This document shows positions 11,822 through 22,627 of a stretch of 64,000 nucleotides of DNA, piece after piece. How positions within the stretch are numbered: position 1 is the first letter of the stretch; each line of letters starts with the position of its first letter. The stretch lies in assembly GCA_028456385.1 (NCBI GenBank), contig JALNQF010000040.1, forward strand, positions 1 through 64,000, given 5' to 3'. Position numbers and translations under genes: made by a program. The notes under the pieces were generated by a model. The model had not been told where the DNA came from. It searched no databases and was given only the letters and a program-made list of their open reading frames with translations. This DNA comes from Ophiosphaerella korrae. Its lineage: Eukaryota > Ascomycota > Dothideomycetes > Pleosporales > Phaeosphaeriaceae.

Positions 11822-12753
11822 ATGGCAAGCGACAAAGCCCTCGCATCCTTCATAGAGAGCGCGCCACCAGGCGAGGTGCGTGCCTAATACCCCACCTACG
11901 ACTCCTACTTTGCTGACACGTCGTAGCTCGCAGATGTCACCAAAGCTATCAAGTCAATAATAGAGAATGATGAAATTGAAGCCAAGCTCGCGCCCGCATT
12001 CCAACAGTACAATGAAGAGCAATTCACGACCACGAAGCTACCTGGCGGGAGCACAGAAGTGCTAGTCAGCGAATACAACAGCTTGGGCGATGGACGATAT
12101 TACGACACAGAGACGCAGAGCTCATTCGACTTCGACCACGTAACCGGTAAAGCGAGTGCGGTGCAAAGCCACGTGCAAGAGAGCCAACACGACGACCTAG
12201 TGTACGTCCACAATGCCCCTCAACAACGTCCCTACATAACTTCCACGATGCAGATTGCTAACTGGTGTAACACAGAAAGAGCCTGATCAAATCGCTCAGC
12301 ACCCACACCTCAGAACACTACCCCAAGTCGTCCTATGGCGTCTTCCCCACCCCCGACAACTCCTCCCTCGCCATCCTCACCGTCGCAAACAAGTACTCGC
12401 CTACAAACTACTGGAACGGCCGCTGGCGCTCATCCTATATCTACACGCCGTCCACAAACGCGCTGACGGGCACCATCCAGGTCGACGTGCACTACTACGA
12501 GGACGGCAACGTGCGGCTGCTAACCAAGAAAGATGTGAGTCTGAGCGTCAGCGGTGGCAGCGACGTCGTTAGGCAGATTGCGGGAGCCGAGAAAAAGTAT
12601 CAGGAGGATTTGAATAAGGCGTTTGGGCAGTTGAGCGAGGGCGCGTTTAAGGGGTTGAGGAGGCAATTACCCATTACGAGGCAGAAGATTGAGTGGGAGA
12701 AGATTAGTGGGTATCGGTTGGGACAGGATATTGGGGGTGGGTCGAGGCGGTGA
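11822..12753 (+). CDS. cap1: F-actin capping protein subunit alpha
   Basis: Alpha subunit of the heterodimeric capping protein that binds barbed ends of actin filaments in cortical patches. Three exons, 11822-11875, 11927-12201 and 12276-12753, with introns of 51 bp (GTGCGT...GTAG) and 74 bp (GTACGT, branch CTAAC, ACAG). The joined frame is exactly 268 codons plus stop, the usual size. The protein starts MASDKALASFIESAPPGE; the core reads VFPTPDNSSLAILTVANKY and NYWNGRWRSSY; the C-terminal actin-binding tentacle has LRRQLPITRQKIEWEKI. The family's length, order and motifs are all present. The second intron uses GT of a GTGTACGT run: placing the donor after the first GT restores Val-Lys and the frame. 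Confidence 0.93.
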
Positions 12754-13137
12754 GGGTGAAGCGTTGTGAAGCGGCGAGTTTGAAGGCGTGGGAGTGTTGT
12801 GATGTTCGGACAATGGTGGGTGCATTGTTTGTTAAGCGGCCGAAACAAACGGAGAATGAATACTAGGGGATTCCTATAGAGCCTTCGAATGAGCTGGTGA
12901 ATGAAATGAGTGCTTTTGAATAAAACAGTGACTGAAACGAGTAGCAAGTGAGTGTTGTGATTGCTGCCCTTCGGCTTGCCCTAGTCCGCTTGGTCTAGAT
13001 AAATAGTGCCGTTTTATTCTTCCCTACTGCAAACTTGTCTTCTTCTTAATTCGCAACTCTACTCCTCTTAACCCATAACAGTTTCCATTTGCTAAAAGTC
13101 AATTCTAGGAGGGATCGCTCAGCTTCCATCAAGTACA
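12754..13137. other. Intergenic region upstream of the cysteine-rich gene
   Basis: About 380 bp between plus-strand genes. It is T-rich with CT-tracts near 13015-13070, as is common in fungal promoters and leaders, followed by the ATG at 13138. No gene is seen. Confidence 0.45.
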
Positions 13138-14151
13138 ATGCCTTCTGATCAGGGCTACTTCCGTTTCTTGGATCTGCCTCGCGAGCTCCGTGATCAGATT
13201 TATAGTGAGATATTCCGCCCCTACGTACCACGCGATGACGAATCCAAGGAGGATGTTCCGCTTACGATGGATATGTCCATACTTCATGTCTCCCATGATG
13301 TTCATCGAGAAGCCTACGACGCCCTGGTCAAAAACAATTGTCTGATTCGCATTGAGTCCTATGAACCACTGGACGCCACAGATGACAAGGGCGTAAAGAA
13401 CATGGTCAAGTTTCGTGGTATATCTAAGGAAAAGTTCCGAGGCTACACTCTTCACGTGGTGGTCGAGCCATCTTTCCGTTGTGTCAATAGTGTCGACCGT
13501 CCCACCGAGGATAGTAAGTGATACATTATGTCCCCTTCTAATGATCATACTGACGCCTCGACAGAAATAATCCTTGATATACACTGGGAGGAGACTTGCA
13601 AGATTCTCGCACGGCTGAAAGTCAACATAATACTTATAGTCGATCCACCTGCATACTCGATGTCAAACTTCTGCATGCGGGCCACTTTCAAGAAACTGCT
13701 CACGTCTATACACACTCACATAGGTAATGTGCAAGATACCGCCCTCATCCCCATCGAGGGATCAATGGGCCCACAAATCGTCAATGAAGTTCGCGAAGAA
13801 GTTTCAACACTAACTGACTCCCGGTCTGGCAACCTCCATCGCTCTAAGTTCTGTCAGTGTCCTTCTAAATCGTGTCAAAATTACATCATTGGTACACGGC
13901 CATACTATTACAAGGCAAAGCACTCTCAGCGCGCTAAAAAGAGTGCCAATAAATGTTGCGACACATGCTTAGTTGGCGCTCATAAATGCTGCGACACATG
14001 TTTAGTTGGCGTTCTTTGTTGTGTTGATACTTGTATTTGCCTTTGTACCTCTTTTTGCGTGTGTGGCGCGTTGTTAGTCGACGGTTTATGTTGCATCGTT
14101 TGCTGCCCAATAGCATGCATCAAAGATATCATCAAGTGCATAATTTGCTGA
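13138..14151 (+). CDS. 2EXR/F-box-like protein with a very cysteine-rich C-terminal tail
   Basis: Two exons, 13138-13513 and 13565-14151, joined through a 51-bp intron (GTAAGT, branch ACTGACG, ACAG), give 320 aa. The N-terminus carries the motif FRFLDLPRELRDQIYSEIF, typical of the fungal 2EXR/F-box-like family, which is widely expanded in filamentous ascomycetes. The central part is soluble and mixed (CKILARLKVNIILIVDPP). From about residue 254 the protein becomes dominated by cysteines: 20 of the last 66 residues, often as CC pairs separated by short hydrophobic runs (CCVDTCICLCTSFCVCG). Part of the tail is a tandem 11-residue duplication (KCCDTCLVG twice). Such a tail could be multiply acylated at a membrane or bind metal; both are inference. 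The frame stays open through the tail, so it is not a translation artefact. Confidence 0.75.
13948..14013 (+). repeat. Tandem 33-bp duplication encoding a cysteine-rich unit
   Basis: Two direct 33-bp units (13948-13980, 13981-14013) differ at only a few bases and preserve the reading frame, encoding the repeated core KCCDTCLVG. The length is a multiple of three, so the duplication keeps the downstream cysteine-rich tail in frame. Confidence 0.85.
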
Positions 14152-15127
14152 GATGACGATCGAATTTGATCCAGACACGGGTGTTGGCGGTGACGGTATA
14201 TGCCTCATTGCCATCACGAGATAGACATAAATTATGGAAAATTGAGAAAATCCCCTGCGTGATAGTTAGTGTTGCCGTTTTTCAAGTCGGTCTAACCAAT
14301 TTTTAATATCTTGCGAACTACCTCACCCCGCTCCTCTCGATGAAAATAAGGCCTGTGCAATCGTTTTCTTGAATTTTCTACATGTTGCAAGTGCTAATTC
14401 ATTTTGGGCTGAAGGCGCCATATCACAATATTCCCGGACTTGAATTGATGTTGTTTTGTTGAGACTTCCGTTATGATTGTCTGATGGATCGAATTCAGCA
14501 TCATTGTTGAAAACATCTATGGACGATGCGGGGCTCTGTTTTAATCTCGTATTAAAAAGCAAAATCAAACATTGCGGTAATTTATTTGAGACAAGTGATG
14601 CTTTACAGCATGGCTCACATTGCTGGTTTGAGTGGGTTGACTTAGATTGCTGAGGCATGAAGCAAACACGAATAAGTTTATTTCTGAACGTTAAATATCG
14701 CCTTCACGCCGGTCTTTTCTCGTTTTGTTATGGTATTCTCCCACACTGTGCCCTTTATGCTGTGAGTTCGACGTCGCTCCGGGTGAAACGAAAGTGTGAC
14801 TATATACCATGTAAGAAGGAGTACTCAGAGTGTCCTCCGACTATCTGAATTCATTTTCGTGGCTAACTAACCACAGTGCAGGGCCTATCTGAAATTTTTG
14901 GTCATAGAATTCCGTAATATATAGCGCTGCGTGTCTTCCTACTTCTACTTTTATCTCTTGCGCGCTAGCTATTTGTAGTTCGATGAGCAGTTATTTTGAG
15001 TCTAGCCCGCCTTACGTGCGGCTGTTCAGCCGCAACGACATGTGAATAGCGATTCCACGACCCTTGCTGTAACGTGACACGACTTTCGCAACATAGTCTA
15101 TTGTACTGTGCACAGGATCCTAAATGA
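14152..15127. other. Intergenic region, about 1 kb, no clear gene
   Basis: Convergent space between the cysteine-rich gene (+) and the NLR-like gene (-). A minus-strand frame (14658-14323, 111 codons) and a plus frame (14657-14848) exist, but they have no recognisable motif or splice continuity. The region is AT-richer than its neighbours. Confidence 0.4.
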
Positions 15128-18100
15128 TCAACTCACCTCAACCCATTCCTTGCCTCCTCCCGTACGCTTAACCAAAACATGTGTCTCATCCGCGCACAGG
15201 GCACCTCTCATCCTGCAATCCTCGCAGACATCCCAATCTCCACCAGAGCAATGTCGGCAGTGATAGTGAAAGGCAGCTGCATCTATGCTCGAGGTGCAGA
15301 CATCGCATTCGAGAGAACTTGATTTCTCAGTATCGTCAAGCAAGATTGCTCTTCCAGGATCAGAGAGATCACACTGTTCGAACAGTAATTCTGATACTGC
15401 ATGATGACCTTTCTTCCTAGCTATCCAGAGCGGCGTTCGGCCAAACCTGTCGGCAATACCAGAATCGTAGCCATAGTGCACAATAAGTGCTTGAACAGTA
15501 GTGGTATGACCGCCGGTCGCGGCCCACCAAAGCAGGGTACGGTCATATTGATCTCGGAGCTGTCTGATATTCTGTTTTGAGATTAGCAGCTTGAGAACTT
15601 CTTGATTGCCCTTATATGCGGCAGCATGGAGTGCGTTGCCGTAGTATCCACCCTGCGCGTTAACATCGGCGTCTTTGTCGAGCAGCATTTTAACTATCTG
15701 CTCGTAGTCTTCCGCTGAAGCTGCCTGGAGTGCGTTGCCGTAGTGTCCACCCTGCGCGTTAACATCGGCATCCTTGTTAAGCAACATTTTGACTATCTGC
15801 TCGTGGCCTTCTGCTGAAGCTGCCTGGAGTGCGTTACCGTAGTGTCCACCCTGTGCGTTAACATCGGCATCCTTGTTAAGCAGCGTTTTGACTATTTGCT
15901 CGTGGCCTCTTGCTGAAGCTGCCTGGAGTGCGTTGCCGTAGTGTCCACCCTGTGCGTTAACATCGGCATCCTTGTTAAGCAGCGTTTTGACTATCTGCTC
16001 ATGGCCTCCTGCTGAAGCTGCCTGGAGTGCGTTGCTGTAGTCTCCACTCTGTGCATGGACATCAGCGCCTTTTCTGATCAACAGCGGCACGATCTCTAGG
16101 CGGCCATGAAGGCACGCGTAATACAGCGGGACGCTGTTGTTCCCGTCTTTTTCGTTGACGTCGCAACCCGCCTCCACAAGTCGAGTAACTGTAAGAGTCA
16201 TCCCGGTGGAAGTGGCGAGATGTAAAGCAAATGGCGGGGGCACTTGATCCACCCATTTCTGTCTTACAGTAGGGATTTGATAGAGACTTGTGCTGTATAC
16301 AATCGTACTGGGAGACACTACAAAGTCTATACGATAAAACCGTTGCATAATATTTTTGTAGTCATTGTCTCCCACGATCTTTATTTGCAGAACCGCAGCA
16401 AGAGAAGGACTCTCCAATCCAAAGAATCTCTCTAGCTGATCGATAATGTCGGTAGAAACCCCATCGCATTCTACAATATGGTAGTCGAAATTCTGACATG
16501 CATAGCCAACGAAATGATCATCGTGGCGAAGGCGCTGATAAAGCTCAAAATCTTCTCGAACCGGGGCACTGAATTCCATTACATGCATGTATGCGAGACA
16601 TGCTAAGCCTAATTGCCTGTGTATAGATACTGTGTCTATAAGCTTCCTTCGCATGGCATGATGCGACAGCCCTTCGACGGCGGTTGTCAAGAACTCCTGC
16701 ACTGTGTAGTGAATGGGCCGGATTGCGTTATTGGTTTGTTCTAGCAGGTTGCCACAAGCCTCGAGGATGACTTGTGGGGAGTCGATTTGCAGATCCTGTC
16801 GACTGGTACATCCCGAGTTGATTGCAAGCGCATATTGTAACTCTTGAGTGTTCAAAGGTCTTCGAGCATAGATGGTCCAGGCAAAACAGTTGAATGCTAG
16901 CTCACGCATTGACGCATGCTGTCCCTCGATTCGTCTGAGTATCTGAACATAGGTATGAGGCAAGTCGTGTGGCAGGGACTTCAGCGCCTCTTCTACATCG
17001 ACGTCTCTTCTTCTCATGCTAGCTTGACATAAACTATCTAGTTGCAGATTGACCCAGAGAAACCTATCTTATATTTAGCAATCACAAACCTCGAAACTAT
17101 CTGCTGTTCCCGAACTTACATTCCTTCCGCCTGTGTAACGAGTGTCTGGATGACCTCTTCCTTGAGTTCGTCCTTGATAATATGAAGTTTCTTTCTAGCT
17201 CGGAGCTCCTCAACTTTGTTACGTGCAAAAGTCTCGATATCAGCTGCAACATTTTCGGCCAAGATCTGGACTGTTGGCACGTGATTTTCCTCGAAAGCTT
17301 CGATAATATCTGTCCGTCTTCGACTTGTGACGAAAATTTTTATCCGATATGTAGCTGGCATGGTTACCAACTTAGTGATGAAATCGAGGACATCCTGCCG
17401 GTTCTGCTCTGGACACTCATCCAAAGCATCAAAAACCACAAAGACTTCCTTAAAGCTCTCTACGAGTGAAAGAAAGTATGCCTGTGAGCCTACTAATAAC
17501 GGGGAGCGGGCATCGCGCATGATCTGGAGTAGACTTTTTGGTATGTAGTCCTTCTTTTGACAGAGCTGCTTAACGAACGTAGCTATGATCCGACTTATTT
17601 CCGCCAATCGATTATTACGATAATCGTAGTAGGCGAAACAGATTGCGGTATCCTTTCGTAGCCCATAATGCCCCGTAATGTGCTCTAAGATGTTAGAACT
17701 ATACGTTGAATCAGCACAAATATCAATACTCGGATGTATCAACGCGAACTTACCTAAGCACAGACTTACCAATACCAGCTGTAAAAGGTTAGCACTCTTC
17801 AATCAGCAAAGGATATAACTAACGCACGCTTTCCGTTGCACCACAGTAGAGACGAGTGCTGGCTTTGCATCCATTGCTGGAACTTAGGCTCTCTAATCAG
17901 CCAGTCACCCGTCCCTGTCTGTTTCTTGGCATATATGCTCTGATGCACCTCTTCGAAATCTACGTCTGACACCCACAAGAGAAATGCTGATCTTTCGGTT
18001 CCTGCATTGATAAGCCTCGGGGATCTACACAGCTATTAGGCGGAGGATTATACCTACTCTGTTCAATATCTCTGAAAGCGTTGAAATGCGTTGCCTGTAC

Positions 18101-18880
18101 GGTATGTTGAAGAACATGAAGGTGGTGTTGCAACTCTTCTTTTATAGACACAAATTCAGCCTCAAACGTGTCCCAGTGCTGGCGCATGAATGCCCTGAAC
18201 GAGGTCCACCTCCTCTGCTCTCCGTTGGCATCGACGAAGACACAGCGAGCTTTCCAGCTGAAGTCGAGTATTTTCACATACACATTGACGACGGCTCTCT
18301 CCACAACTTCATTATTGGCCGCCCATGAATGCTCTGCTAGCGGTCCAAGGTAATCTTCAAACTCACAGACCATGTCAGTCAGTCGGGTGAAGAACTCAGT
18401 AAACTGAAAACCGAGGTCGATAGCGACCCTAATTGCGCCGAGTACAGGCGCCGATATGGCAGGGTCTGCTTGGATACCTATGGCGACGCCACCCATGAGT
18501 CTCTTGAGTAGACCGAGAGCCTTTGCAAGGCGCTCAGCGTGAGGCCTGAAGGATGACTCATTCTTGTGCTCTGCATCGTATTCCCGCACCCGAGATAGGA
18601 GAGCTTTCTCATCAAGTGCCTCTATCTCCCGCTCGAATGCCTTGCGTCCAGCTTCGGGGAGCTTCTGCAACTGCGCCACGATTGCCTTCTCGAGTGCTTG
18701 GCTTCGAGTTGTTGTCCGCACTGGTGCGGGTTTATTGGGTGCAATCGGATTCGAAGAGCGCAATGGTGGTGGTGTTGATGCTCGTCGCGCAGGCGGTGGA
18801 GATTGTGAATGAGGTGAGGCGGAACGGGAGTCGGTAGCGCTTGGCACTAGCAGCCTACGTAGACGTTGTCGTAACGGCAT
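15128..18880 (-). CDS. STAND/NLR-like receptor: N-terminal helical domain, NACHT-type NTPase, ankyrin repeats, ZZ finger
   Basis: Five minus-strand exons: 18880-18058, 18001-17828, 17778-17754, 17698-17120 and 17063-15128, with introns of 49-56 bp. The joined frame closes exactly at 1178 aa. Residues 1-275 are a helical N-terminal domain seen in fungal STAND proteins (PVLGAIRVAIDLGFQF). The NTPase core follows: P-loop GKPGIGKS at about 331-338, Walker B FVVFDALDEC at about 427-436, and FVTSRRRTD as sensor. Helical linkers end near 810. Ankyrin repeats run to about 1110, several nearly identical. A C-terminal ZZ-type zinc finger reads CDVC...CRHC...CEDC. Fungal NLRs act in non-self recognition and programmed cell death; here that is inferred from architecture. 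The P-loop sits on a 25-nt exon. A GTGAGT overlaps the stop, so another 3' exon cannot be excluded. Confidence 0.9.
15621..16060 (-). repeat. Near-identical 99-bp tandem ankyrin repeats
   Basis: Inside the NLR-like gene a 99-bp unit (33 codons, one ankyrin repeat) recurs with the same landmark at 15721, 15820, 15919 and 16018, with partial flanking copies. Units differ by only a few bases. The protein unit has the core DADVNAQGGHYGNALQAASA. The exact 99-bp spacing shows gain by in-frame tandem duplication and recent homogenisation. Confidence 0.92.
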
Positions 18881-20144
18881 TGTTCATGGTACGTCGTCAA
18901 ATAAGGGACATCTAATACAGTATGGTCTTGTATGTCCGTCTGAGACTGCAAGCTTGAAGTCGCGAGGTGATCTGGAGGCCTGCTATTTTTCAGTTGCACC
19001 GCCCCCGCCATAACTTTAGCAGCTCACGCCTGCACGATACAGCATGCAATGGCGATCTTACACAACAGGCTCACCCCACTGCAGACACACGATTAATAAA
19101 GGCTCAGCTCTTTTGGTTCCGTGATCTGAAGGCGTATAATTTCTCTATGTTGTAGCGTAGGACGGCACGAAAAAGAAATAGACGGTTTTGACAGTAAATC
19201 AACTTTGCCTCAACCTCGCACGGCTTTCACTTGTAGCCGTGCAGCTATCAGCACCCTCCGACAGCATGGGAAAAAAGACGCCATGCCAGTTGCGTGTCTA
19301 CCACTTAGCATCCTGTGGTAATTTCTGTGATGGACTGCGGCTAGGATCTCTGCGACGCAGTTGCTATGCCTGTCTACCACTTGGAGAGGAACGCCCGCAT
19401 TCTTCGCTCGAGCTTGAAGCGAAGCATGCTGAGAGGGAAGCGACCAACGCAGCTAAACCCACTGGAAAATGTGGAAGAAGGCGTAAGGGCACAGGTGGAG
19501 GAGAGCCTCAGACTAAGGTAGCGAGATACAGCAAAGCTCAGGTTGCGTCAGCATGGAGGGCGCCTTTGATTCACAACATAATTTTGCTCAATAATGACAG
19601 CCTAGTTAGTTACTTCTCATGACTGTCAGCTAGTCTTAGCTTCCATACTAAGATGATGCTCGGCCTTAGATCATGCACAGCCACCTCTGCTGACGATGAT
19701 CTACTACCAAGAATATTACATAATCGATAATACCAGCTTCTTGTCTGTCAATCGCGTTTTCTCTTGTGCGCCAAAGTTTCAGGTACCAACCAGGGTAGCA
19801 ACGTCGCATAATCCCGCTTTCTCTGACAGCCATGCGGACGATAAGAGCCTTTGAATATAGGAGCAAGATTTAATACAGGGCATTGAATAGATTTGCCGGA
19901 TTTGAAGCTGTGATTGTCTGCATTGTGCTGTTATACACCGAGGAGTCTCTAACAGCTGAATAAGATGTCCTCGTCGATAAGCCGTAAAGAACACCGTAGG
20001 ACTGGTACCTTTCAGCTATAAAGCGAAAGGACTATTCTTGAGAAGCCCTATAATATATTTGCTACTAGCAATCTAAGAAGAAGATGTTGCTGTATTATAA
20101 ATGTGACCTAAGTTCTAAGTACCTGTAATCCGTCTCGCGTTGGT
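18881..20144. other. Intergenic region, about 1.3 kb
   Basis: It contains the promoter of the minus-strand NLR-like gene. A plus-strand frame at 19188-19622 (144 codons) carries scattered cysteines and a basic stretch (KCGRRRKGTGGG), but no family or splice support was found, so it is not called. Sequence around 19980-20110 is AT-rich. Confidence 0.4.
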
Positions 20145-21262
20145 GTGTCTCGCCTCGCAGTAGGTGATGCTACTCAGGATAGCATTTCTGACTCTAACGA
20201 ATTCGCCAATCGGTATTGGCAAGAGGAGGAGTCTGCGGTTGCGTGTAGGGTACTTTGCGCAGTTATGCAGAGCTATGAGCTTGCCCGCCCCGCAAAGGGA
20301 GATAGCGAGGAGGAGAGTGAGGTGGAAGTTGAGGAAGTCGCCACCCCTAAGGCTAACTGTGGGAAAGTCAATTCTGAGTGAGAAGTCATGTGCGCCGAGT
20401 GTGTGGCTGAGCATAACAGACTCTTCCCTGAGCTGAAAAATGACCCATGGGTCTGGCCGCACCTGTGCCAAGTAGGGCAAAGAGTTATATCAGCTGTTTC
20501 ATTCCATTTAGCTGTTGCCAAAAACCTTGTCACGTAATCGAGAACAAGATTTCGGACTCCGAAAAGCTGCCTGCATTTACGAGGCGTGTGAAGCATTCCT
20601 AATATCTCTTGGAGCTGGAAAAAAAGTCGAAGGAGAACTTTCCAATGTCCGAAGACATATTGACTTTTGACATGCTGAGCGCCACTGCGGCAGCCAAAGC
20701 ACTTGGAATGGAAAATTACATTCGTCATATCTATGAGAAGTGTGATTTATCTCTAGAACAAGCTTAGAACCTTACGAACAGAATATTCGAGGGCATCATC
20801 CCGGACGACGACGACGACGACTTCGTAGATTACTATCTGTGAGAAAAGGAGTCTGTGATAGTGAGCGTGGTAGATATGTCGCTAACGATGGAGGGCTGTT
20901 GGCAGATCGAGGATGCCGCCGATGCCGAGGAGGGAGCTGGGGAAGTCATTGCTGATGAGTGGAAGAGTGAGAATGTCTGTGCTGTTGTGGTTGGTTCAAG
21001 CAAGTACTTGACGTACGTGTGGGCGAAGGAAATGAGTGTCTCAACTGGTCTCGATCCTGATAGTCATGGGAATTCTTGCCTGCAGATAGTCGTTACAAGA
21101 GTTCAATTTGACCTCTCTTTCCTAAATTTGAGCTTCCAATGTGACTTTTATTACATCAGGCTCTTTGTCAACCAATCAATTAGTGAAGTCACTCGATCCC
21201 ATAAAAATGTTGAAGGGATACAACAGAGAATAGTAAGCCTCAAACTACACGTCCTATACTGA
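20145..21262 (+). pseudogene. Decayed gene of unknown family
   Basis: Protein-like sequence runs on one strand through several in-frame stops. From 20145 one frame reads into CAECVAEHNRLFPELKND and DPWVWPHLCQVG, across a TGA at 20379 and a TAA at 20535. The signal then moves to another frame and continues (SDSEKLPAFTRR, DILTFDMLSATAAAKALGM, YIRHIYEKCD) across TAA 20600, TAG 20765 and TGA 20840 into an acidic stretch and YLTYVWAKEMSVSTG, fading after about 21130. Stops spaced in a constant frame with plausible residues between them indicate a former gene. One frame change is either an intron or an indel. I recall similar text in uncharacterised fungal proteins with a BTB-like start but cannot name the family. 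Confidence 0.5.
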
Positions 21263-21560
21263 AAAAATTCACAAAGGAGCTCACATGCCAGTCTGAATAA
21301 ATCCAAGCCATTGCTCCCCGAGCGAACCATTTCTCACTTTCTCAGCAAACTCACAAACAAGCACAACAGTATCACTGTCCTACGATACCATCCCCTCAAA
21401 ACATAAAACGCCCCAAAAATAAGCTTTCCAAATCCACAGCGCTTACACTTTTAATTAAACGCCCACCCAGCATCACACATACACATCCTCACCATCACAC
21501 ACCACCCGCGCCGCAGCACAGACATGCCTCCCAGAACCCCAAATACCCCTCTCCCGCCCT

Positions 21561-21590
21561 CTCCCTCCCTCCCTCCCTCCCTCCCTCCCC
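21561..21590 (+). repeat. CTCC microsatellite
   Basis: A run of about seven CTCC units lies in the leader of the downstream small membrane protein gene. It translates as proline/serine in the long frame, which is one reason the ATG after it was preferred as the start. Confidence 0.85.
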
Positions 21591-21637
21591 AAAATCATTC
21601 TTCCCACCGATATACGCCATTCAATCCACCACCCAAA

Positions 21638-21967
21638 ATGCCCGCACAAACGTTCACCCTCGACCCCACCGCCCTCTACGACCACATCCCCCCGCTCCCC
21701 GCGCCCCACCTCTCGCGCGAAGCCATCCGCCGGCGGATCCGCTGGTACATCATCTGCTTGTGCGGCTACACGCTTGTGTTGATCTTCTGGTACCAGATCG
21801 TGGGCGAGGAATTCGCGGTGTATTTCTGGGGAGGATTTTTTGCGTTTGTGGCCTTTTTGCTTGTGCGGGCGGTGCTTTTGAGGAGGGAGATTGTGAGGGA
21901 GATGAGGAGGTGTGGGGCGGATGTTGAGGGGGGGAAGGGCTGGGAAAAGGGGGAGGAGGATGATTGA
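21638..21967 (+). CDS. Small two-TM membrane protein, uncharacterised
   Basis: 109-aa protein starting MPAQTFTLDPTALYDHIPPL in a good context (CCAAAATG). An upstream in-frame ATG at 21524 would add only a low-complexity Pro/Ser stretch encoded by a CTCC microsatellite, so it was not chosen. After a charged segment (SREAIRRRIRW) come two hydrophobic helices, at about residues 38-54 (YIICLCGYTLVLIFWYQ) and 63-83 (FWGGFFAFVAFLLVRAVLL), then a basic, glycine-rich tail. The layout suggests a hairpin membrane protein with both ends on the same side. I do not recognise a named family. No intron is seen. Confidence 0.6.
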   Translation: MPAQTFTLDPTALYDHIPPLPAPHLSREAIRRRIRWYIICLCGYTLVLIFWYQIVGEEFAVYFWGGFFAFVAFLLVRAVLLRREIVREMRRCGADVEGGKGWEKGEEDD

Positions 21968-22627
21968 GGGGGGGGGGGGAGAGGGGGTGGAGTGGTTCTG
22001 GAGGTAGTGGTGTTGAGTGTGGTGAGAAGTACGGCGTTTACGGCGTGGTTGCGGCGTGGGGATTCGGAACACTGGATTGCTGTGAGCGATTCGCTTGGTC
22101 TTTTTTTTGGTTCCTGGGATTTGGTTCGATTGCGGAGCTGGATTGCTTCATGTTTATCACTCAGAAGCGGGCGTCGGGGATTCAGCTGTCACCATAGCAG
22201 CGTGAGCACTTTCAGTCAACTCCTGGGAATTGTGTAAGAATGTTTCACACCATGGTCCCTAAATAGGCACGCCTTCTCGAGCACTTCTCGTACACGTTCG
22301 TTACATCAATGCCATATACGCCTAAAGGTATCACTGCCCCGAATCTTTTTCATTTTGTAGCTTGAAGAATGTGAACCGAGTCTATTGATTGTATCGTTTC
22401 CAGCAGCGCATATACGCGCATCTTTAAACGCGTAGCTAGCGTAATGTCCGAAAAATAAACACCATGATATCGCTTGATCCCATCCATGCCAATACCGAAC
22501 GCCAGTCGCACACTCCTAGAGGTGCTTAACAAAGCCCGAAAGCATAACAACGCTAATTCATGTCGAAGCCATAACCGTCCTTGCATCACATTATATACTA
22601 CCGTCAAAATAGCGTGACACTACTCGC
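21968..22627. other. Intergenic region with G-rich tract
   Basis: A G-run of about 12 bases lies at 21968-21979, next to the stop of the upstream gene. The rest is convergent 3' space between the small membrane protein gene (+) and the carrier gene (-). No gene is seen. Confidence 0.45.

Noticed and set aside
19188..19622. 144-codon plus-strand frame with scattered cysteines
   Set aside because: The cysteines do not form a zinc-binding pattern I recognise, and no neighbouring exon or start context supports it.
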